A DNA stretch of 11,982 nt. It comes from Pleurotus djamor. Its lineage: Eukaryota > Basidiomycota > Agaricomycetes > Agaricales > Pleurotaceae. The stretch lies in contig JAPEVF010001242.1 of the NCBI GenBank assembly GCA_029747585.1, forward strand, positions 1 to 11,982, read 5' to 3'. The translations under genes were made by a program, and so were the position numbers. Under the pieces are notes generated by a model that saw only the letters and a program-made list of their open reading frames with translations, was not told the DNA's origin and did no database searches. Positions 8,773-11,982 of the stretch are shown here, one piece after another (within the stretch, counting starts at the first letter, position 1; every line of letters begins with the position of its first letter).

Positions 8773-9660
8773 ATGAAATCTTTCTTCGTCAACTGCATCG
8801 CTCTCGTCAGCCTCGCTGTCCTCCTCGCTGTTCAAGGCCAAGTCTTTGGCACTGACCACGCCGCTGGGAAAAGCCTCACCTTCTCGACCTCTGAGGACGG
8901 TGCCGCCGATGGCGTCCCGACCCCACGTGGTCCCGTGGGGTGTAAGCGTTTTGATCCCACAGCGGGCAGCGACCCCTTCTTTCTCTGAGAAAACCCCCTT
9001 TCAAAAATGNTCACTCACTTTCATACCCGTTTTCGACAAGACAAAACTCCTTATGAGCGACCTCATTGGCTAATAAGGTCCTTTTTTCCTCGCGAAAACC
9101 AAGGTTAGTGAGTGAACATTTTTGAAGGAGGGTTTTGCCTGTTCAAAAAGGCATGGCCTCCCGCAGTGTCCCCTGTGTTGTTGAATAGTTCCCCACCACG
9201 ATCCTTAGGCCATCAGCGGAACCACTTTAAAGCGTTCCTGCCTCCTTCTCACTCGCCAGGCTGGGTTATACTACCCACCCGGCAGTACTAAGGAGCAGCG
9301 CATCAATTTTGGTGCATATGAAGGCAAAGGCACTGATACCGCCTCCAATTTCAAGGACTACGGCATTCCAGAGTGACTGGCTCCATTGTCAGTTTGCAGC
9401 CTATTTTTCGCCGAGTATTCTTTGCTCAACTCAAGACCATCGAATAGATCGATGTTATCCTTGACGTATCTGCCTCCTCGGACATCGACCTTGATATCTG
9501 GTGGACTGCTGATTCCCAGAGCCCCTGCGTTGCCATTTATAGCTGGTGAGCCTTCTCGGAACAATTTTCTCCATATCTTAATGACTTACCACGCTTCCTA
9601 CTTAGTACTGGAAGTGCCTTCAAGTATACCTACACTTACGAGGGCCTTGTCTGCTCCTAG
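8773..9660 (+). pseudogene. Secreted-protein gene, interrupted by a transposon in intron 1 and mutated downstream
   Basis: Exon 1 (8773-8941) opens with a signal peptide (MKSFFVNCIALVSLAVLLAV, then QG) and a Gly/Thr/Pro-rich linker ending TPRGPVG. A GTAAGC donor follows at 8942. Removing the element at 8958-9168 and one copy of the flanking TCC leaves a 53-nt intron to the CCTTAG acceptor at 9208, a normal size here. Exon 2 continues the frame (CHQRNHFKAFLPPSHSPGW), then needs one base less in the GGG at 9263-9265 to reach LYYPPGSTKEQRINFGAYEG and DTASNFKDYGIPE. It needs another shift at about 9374-9379 to reach SIVSLQPIFRRVFFAQLKTI, then passes a TAG at 9445 into LDVSASSDIDLDIWWTADSQ. A good intron (9546-9605, GTGAGC..CTTAG, 60 nt) joins in frame to TGSAFKYTYTYEGLVCS and the TAG at 9660. 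The C-terminal half looks like a small secreted beta-sandwich with paired cysteines, but I cannot name it. If unspliced, exon 1 reads 7-8 codons into the element and stops at 8988. That exons 1 and 2 belong together is inferred. Some lesions could be assembly errors. Confidence 0.5.
8958..9168 (+). mobile_element. Miniature fold-back transposon, copy A (CACTA-like ends)
   Basis: It is about 211 bp. Ends read CACAGCGGGCAG on the left and, inverted, CACTGCGGGAGG on the right. TCC lies directly outside both ends (8955-8957 and 9169-9171), consistent with a 3-bp target duplication. Inner arms at 8990-9019 and 9107-9136 are near-perfect inverted repeats containing TTCAAAAATGTTCACTCACT, and GTTTTCG/CGAAAAC and CTTAT/ATAAG pairs continue the symmetry toward the centre, so the whole element can fold back. 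It encodes no transposase. CACTA/CACTG termini with 3-bp duplications are typical of the CACTA (EnSpm/CMC) superfamily, and assignment to it is inference. The N at 9010 corresponds to T when compared with copy B. Confidence 0.78.
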
Positions 9661-9763
9661 AGCACCTTATATTGTCTCTGTCTCTGACCCTTATCATTTT
9701 ACTTTTCCAAAGGAAGCTGAATGTTTCGTCTAAGATAATGGCATTAGATCGAACACAACAAGG

Positions 9764-9875
9764 AAAGAAAGCTGCTGCGAAGGAGGTAGTTGTTCCCTTC
9801 ATCCCCATTCGCGCTCCCGCAGCTGGGAAAGGGCAAGGAAATCATGCTCAGTCGGTTCGCCCCCATCGACGGGTG
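9764..9875 (+). pseudogene. Degenerate partial copy of the nuclear-type protein gene
   Basis: This stretch aligns to 7739-7856 of the gene at 7080-7974. The best block, 9834-9860, matches 7815-7841 over 27 bases with one mismatch. In translation KKAAAKEVVVPFIPIRAP parallels KAAKKAVVPSISVRAATA. About 11 bases of the KGKGKA-coding repeat are missing in the copy, which shifts the frame, so the copy cannot encode the same C-terminus. No introns, start or acidic tail are preserved. It lies on the same strand, about 2 kb downstream, and looks like a fragment left by a duplication. Confidence 0.75.
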
Positions 9876-9999
9876 CCGTACAACCCTCTAAGAAGCACCG
9901 AGCAGGGTACCAGCCCTGGTCTTTGTGAAAGCATATATCAACCTTGTCCTTGATATCTGACTTGAATGGCGGGCTGAAGCACCCGAGATAACAATTGAG

Positions 10000-11216
10000 C
10001 TACAGATAACTACAGAATGGTGGAACGGATCTCTCCACTCTAGTGTACGCCGACCGCCAATGATCAACCGCAATACGGACTCGTTTTGACTTAGCATCTT
10101 CCTGCGCGGCCACTGCTTTGTCGAGATCGACGCCTCCTTGTTTGTGGTATTCGACCCGAATCGCATCACAAACCGAGTCCCAAATTTCAGAGCACGGGCT
10201 CCAGGGTGGATTTTCTATGACATTCCTTCGAAGGCGGAACATTTGCTCACGTTGTTGAGCCTGTGTCCACTCTCGGTCAGGCTTAAGATAGAATGAGGAG
10301 AAACTTTCACGACCCACCCAAGCGGAGAAGTATCGCGTCCAATTTGGGGTAGCCTGTAAGGCAGTAACAATGTCTTCCATGGCGAGGTCGAGTGTCCGTA
10401 AGGATGTCTTGTTCATCTCGTCGGTGTCATTCAAATCGCAAGCTTTTGCCAATGCTTCTGCAGGTCGTGATTCTATCAGGCTACGAAGAACATATGGAGT
10501 TTGATTTCATAAGTCCTTATTGGTTCCCTCTGCCCTTGACTGGTGTATGTACGTACGCAGCTGCTTTGGCCCTCAGTCCCTCGTATCCACCCTCCTTAGC
10601 ATACTTGTAGACTTCGTATGCGTGCTCTTCCATCGCATATCTACAAAAAAGTCCAAGGTTCAGCCCCAGCCTTCAAGGCGATGCGCCACGAACAAAATGA
10701 AGCTTACTCCATCTTCATCCTGCAAACACCCATCGCTCCGAAAACCCCATACTTCTCTACTGCTTTCGTGAAGACCGCGAAGTCGTCCCACGACAAGGAT
10801 GATACATCTGGAGGAGCTTGACGATGCATGAATTTGATGAGGGTTTCAACAACCTCGCGGTTTTCTTCGACGTTGATAATGGGCAACTCAACGCGACGAC
10901 CGCCATCAGTATTTGTGACTCTAAGGTGAACTTGTGCGTTAGTTGTGAAGCCATCGTCTGAGTCAGTCGTCCCCGGCTTGGGGAATTTGGTACTATAGAG
11001 GTAAAAATTGCGTTGGTGGCATCCCAGAAGCGTGTCGTCGCCACATTTGAGAACTACATCGATGGCTAGAGTGCATTCCGCGTTCCCTAGATCACCAAGT
11101 GACTCAGTCCGGGGGTTTGAAGGAGGCTAGCGTAAGGACTTACCAGGACACGCGATGGAGGCAATTTCAGTTTCACAGTCGGACTTGTTTGGTGGTGGGC
11201 TGGGTGCTCGTAGCAT
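10000..11216 (-). CDS. Fungal BTB/POZ domain protein, four exons, about 338 aa
   Basis: Exons are 11216-11144, 11086-10708, 10640-10557 and 10480-10000. All three introns keep frame: 11087-11143 (GTAAGT..CTAG, 57 nt), 10641-10707 (GTAAGC..TGTAG, 67 nt) and 10481-10556 (GTACGT..CGTAG, 76 nt). The BTB-type core runs from about residue 30 to 150: LAIDVVLKCGDDTLLGCHQR is the strand-turn-helix that in relatives reads as an Asp-to-His entry motif, RRVELPIINVEENREVVETL is the central sheet-to-helix segment, and FTKAVEKYGVFGAMGVCRMK is the classic fungal BTB helix ending in Cys-Arg. It continues EEHAYEVYKYAKEGGYEGL, then a helical C-terminal region with paired Trp motifs (NPPWSPCSEIWDSVCDAI, IAVDHWRSAYTRV). 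Such proteins usually mediate dimerisation or bind cullin-3. Agaricomycetes carry large families of them with mostly unknown roles. The N-terminus is short and Pro/Cys-bearing. No in-frame upstream ATG is evident before a stop. The insertion between the entry motif and the core (STKFPKPGTTDSDDGF) varies among relatives. Confidence 0.8.
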
Positions 11217-11601
11217 TGCAAAGGGTAATTTGCTATGGTCGTGGTGGTAGGTATGAATCAACTTGATCAACGCTCAGCGCTCATTGAAGATAGTCTAGGG
11301 GTACGTGGCATTTTTAAGGTATAAGCTTTGGGCGCAGCAACGCGTCGTGGGTAGTCACGCCCATCGAAGCATCAGGCATTACCATATTCAATCGAATTTG
11401 ATGCAACATTTTCAGCACGACGCAGTTGAGAAGGCACGAGAACCACGAGAAGATACAAAATCGACTGCGGAAATTTCGCCCAATAAAACGGGGCAAGGAG
11501 TGGACAGCAAAAATACAAAGCAAGAAGCAAAAGAAGTCGCGACCGTACAAATGTCAACTGTGGGCTATGTAGACAGAGTCCATACAGCCCGAACCGGTAA
11601 A
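11217..11601. other. Upstream region of the BTB gene, no gene seen
   Basis: The open frames here (for example 11305-11697 on plus) run into the transposon copy and have no motif. No clear TATA box is placed within 100 bp of the BTB start. A minus-strand TTATACC near 11315-11325 is a weak candidate. Confidence 0.4.
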
Positions 11602-11801
11602 CACTGCGGGAGGCCATGCCTTTTTGAACGGACAAAACCCTCCTTCAAAAATGTATCTTGGTTTTCGCGAGGAACAAAGGACCCTATTAGCCAATGAGAT
11701 CGCTGATAGGGACGTTTGTCTTGTCGAAAACGGGTATGAAAGTGAGTGAACATTTTTGAAAGGGGTTTTCTCAGAGAAAGAAGGGGTCGCTGCCTGCTGT
11801 G
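11602..11801 (-). mobile_element. Miniature fold-back transposon, copy B, inverted relative to copy A
   Basis: It is about 200 bp and matches the reverse complement of 8958-9168 along its whole length, including the ends (CACTGCGGGAGG at the left and CACAGCAGGCAG inverted at the right). AAA lies outside both ends (11599-11601 and 11802-11804), consistent with a 3-bp target duplication, though an A-run is weak evidence. Compared with copy A it lacks about 10 bases in one inner arm (the TTCACTCACT part near 11653) and carries scattered substitutions, so the two insertions are not recent identical twins. No coding capacity. Confidence 0.78.
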
Positions 11802-11982
11802 AAAATTACATTGGTAAAACCCAAGGGAAGCGGAAATAGGTAGAATGTGAAAGTGCGAAGTCCATCTGCTAGAAGGTCGACGGACCTAGTTGAGCCTATC
11901 CGGGATGCTGACTGGGATTTCAATGGCTCACCTAATATTAGAGCCCTAAAGCTAGGCTGGTAACCAACCTGCCTATGAGGAA
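11802..11982. other. Right-edge sequence without recognisable feature
   Basis: No open frame with a motif, no splice-site pair and no repeat was found between the transposon end and the window edge. Confidence 0.4.

Noticed and set aside
9358..9564. Minus-strand open frame with a protein-like look (SSPPDIKVDVRGGRYVKD)
   Set aside because: The plus strand here has a consensus intron that joins two exons in frame with cysteines and aromatic residues, so the minus frame is taken as its shadow. It has no splice partners of its own.
11305..11697. 130-codon plus-strand open frame
   Set aside because: Its last third lies within transposon copy B, and the rest is opposite the BTB upstream region with no motif.
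1..11982. CRISPR array, bacterial operon, rRNA
   Set aside because: No regularly spaced repeats, no ribosome-binding-site-led gene chains and no rRNA signature; the splice-rich architecture is eukaryotic.

Overview
The window looks like nuclear DNA from a basidiomycete fungus, most likely a mushroom-forming agaricomycete. The recognisable genes are cut by many short introns of about 49-76 nt. These have GTAAGT/GTACGT-type donors, CTNA-like branch sites and YAG acceptors. Leaders are pyrimidine-rich and some start codons sit behind TATA boxes. The protein types (tiny secreted proteins, a fungal BTB/POZ protein, a fungal-style alpha/beta hydrolase, a basic nuclear-type low-complexity protein) also fit a fungus. 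No bacterial operons, rRNA, tRNA or CRISPR array is visible. The genus cannot be told from the sequence alone.

Layout. 1-242 (+): internal fragment of an alpha/beta hydrolase, cut off just after its oxyanion-hole motif. 249-744 (-): complete three-exon gene for a 126-residue secreted protein, with its stop only 6 bp from the stop of the hydrolase fragment. 745-2355: its leader and TATA box, then about 1.3 kb without a supportable gene. 2356-3516 (-): four-exon gene for a roughly 334-residue protein I cannot name. 3600-5430: gene-poor stretch with a perfect 23-bp inverted repeat and one doubtful 180-codon minus-strand ORF. 5428-6790: unclear region with several good plus-strand splice signals in a compatible frame, perhaps an unknown or decaying gene. 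7080-7974 (+): Lys/Ala-rich nuclear-type protein gene with an apparent one-base frameshift in a C6 run. 8773-9660 (+): broken secreted-protein gene carrying a transposon-like insertion in its first intron. 9764-9875: degenerate partial copy of the 7080-7974 gene. 10000-11216 (-): four-exon BTB/POZ-domain gene. 11602-11801: second, inverted copy of the transposon.

The genes do not form an obvious pathway. What links the right half is turnover by small DNA elements. Two copies of a fold-back element of about 200 bp, with CACWGCGGG termini and apparent 3-bp target duplications, bracket the broken secreted-protein gene, the duplicated gene fragment and the BTB gene. The left half also shows a truncated gene butted against another gene. 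The best reading is an accessory, rearranged part of a fungal genome. Some frameshifts could be assembly errors: single N bases occur at 4057 and 9010, so the draft is not finished quality.
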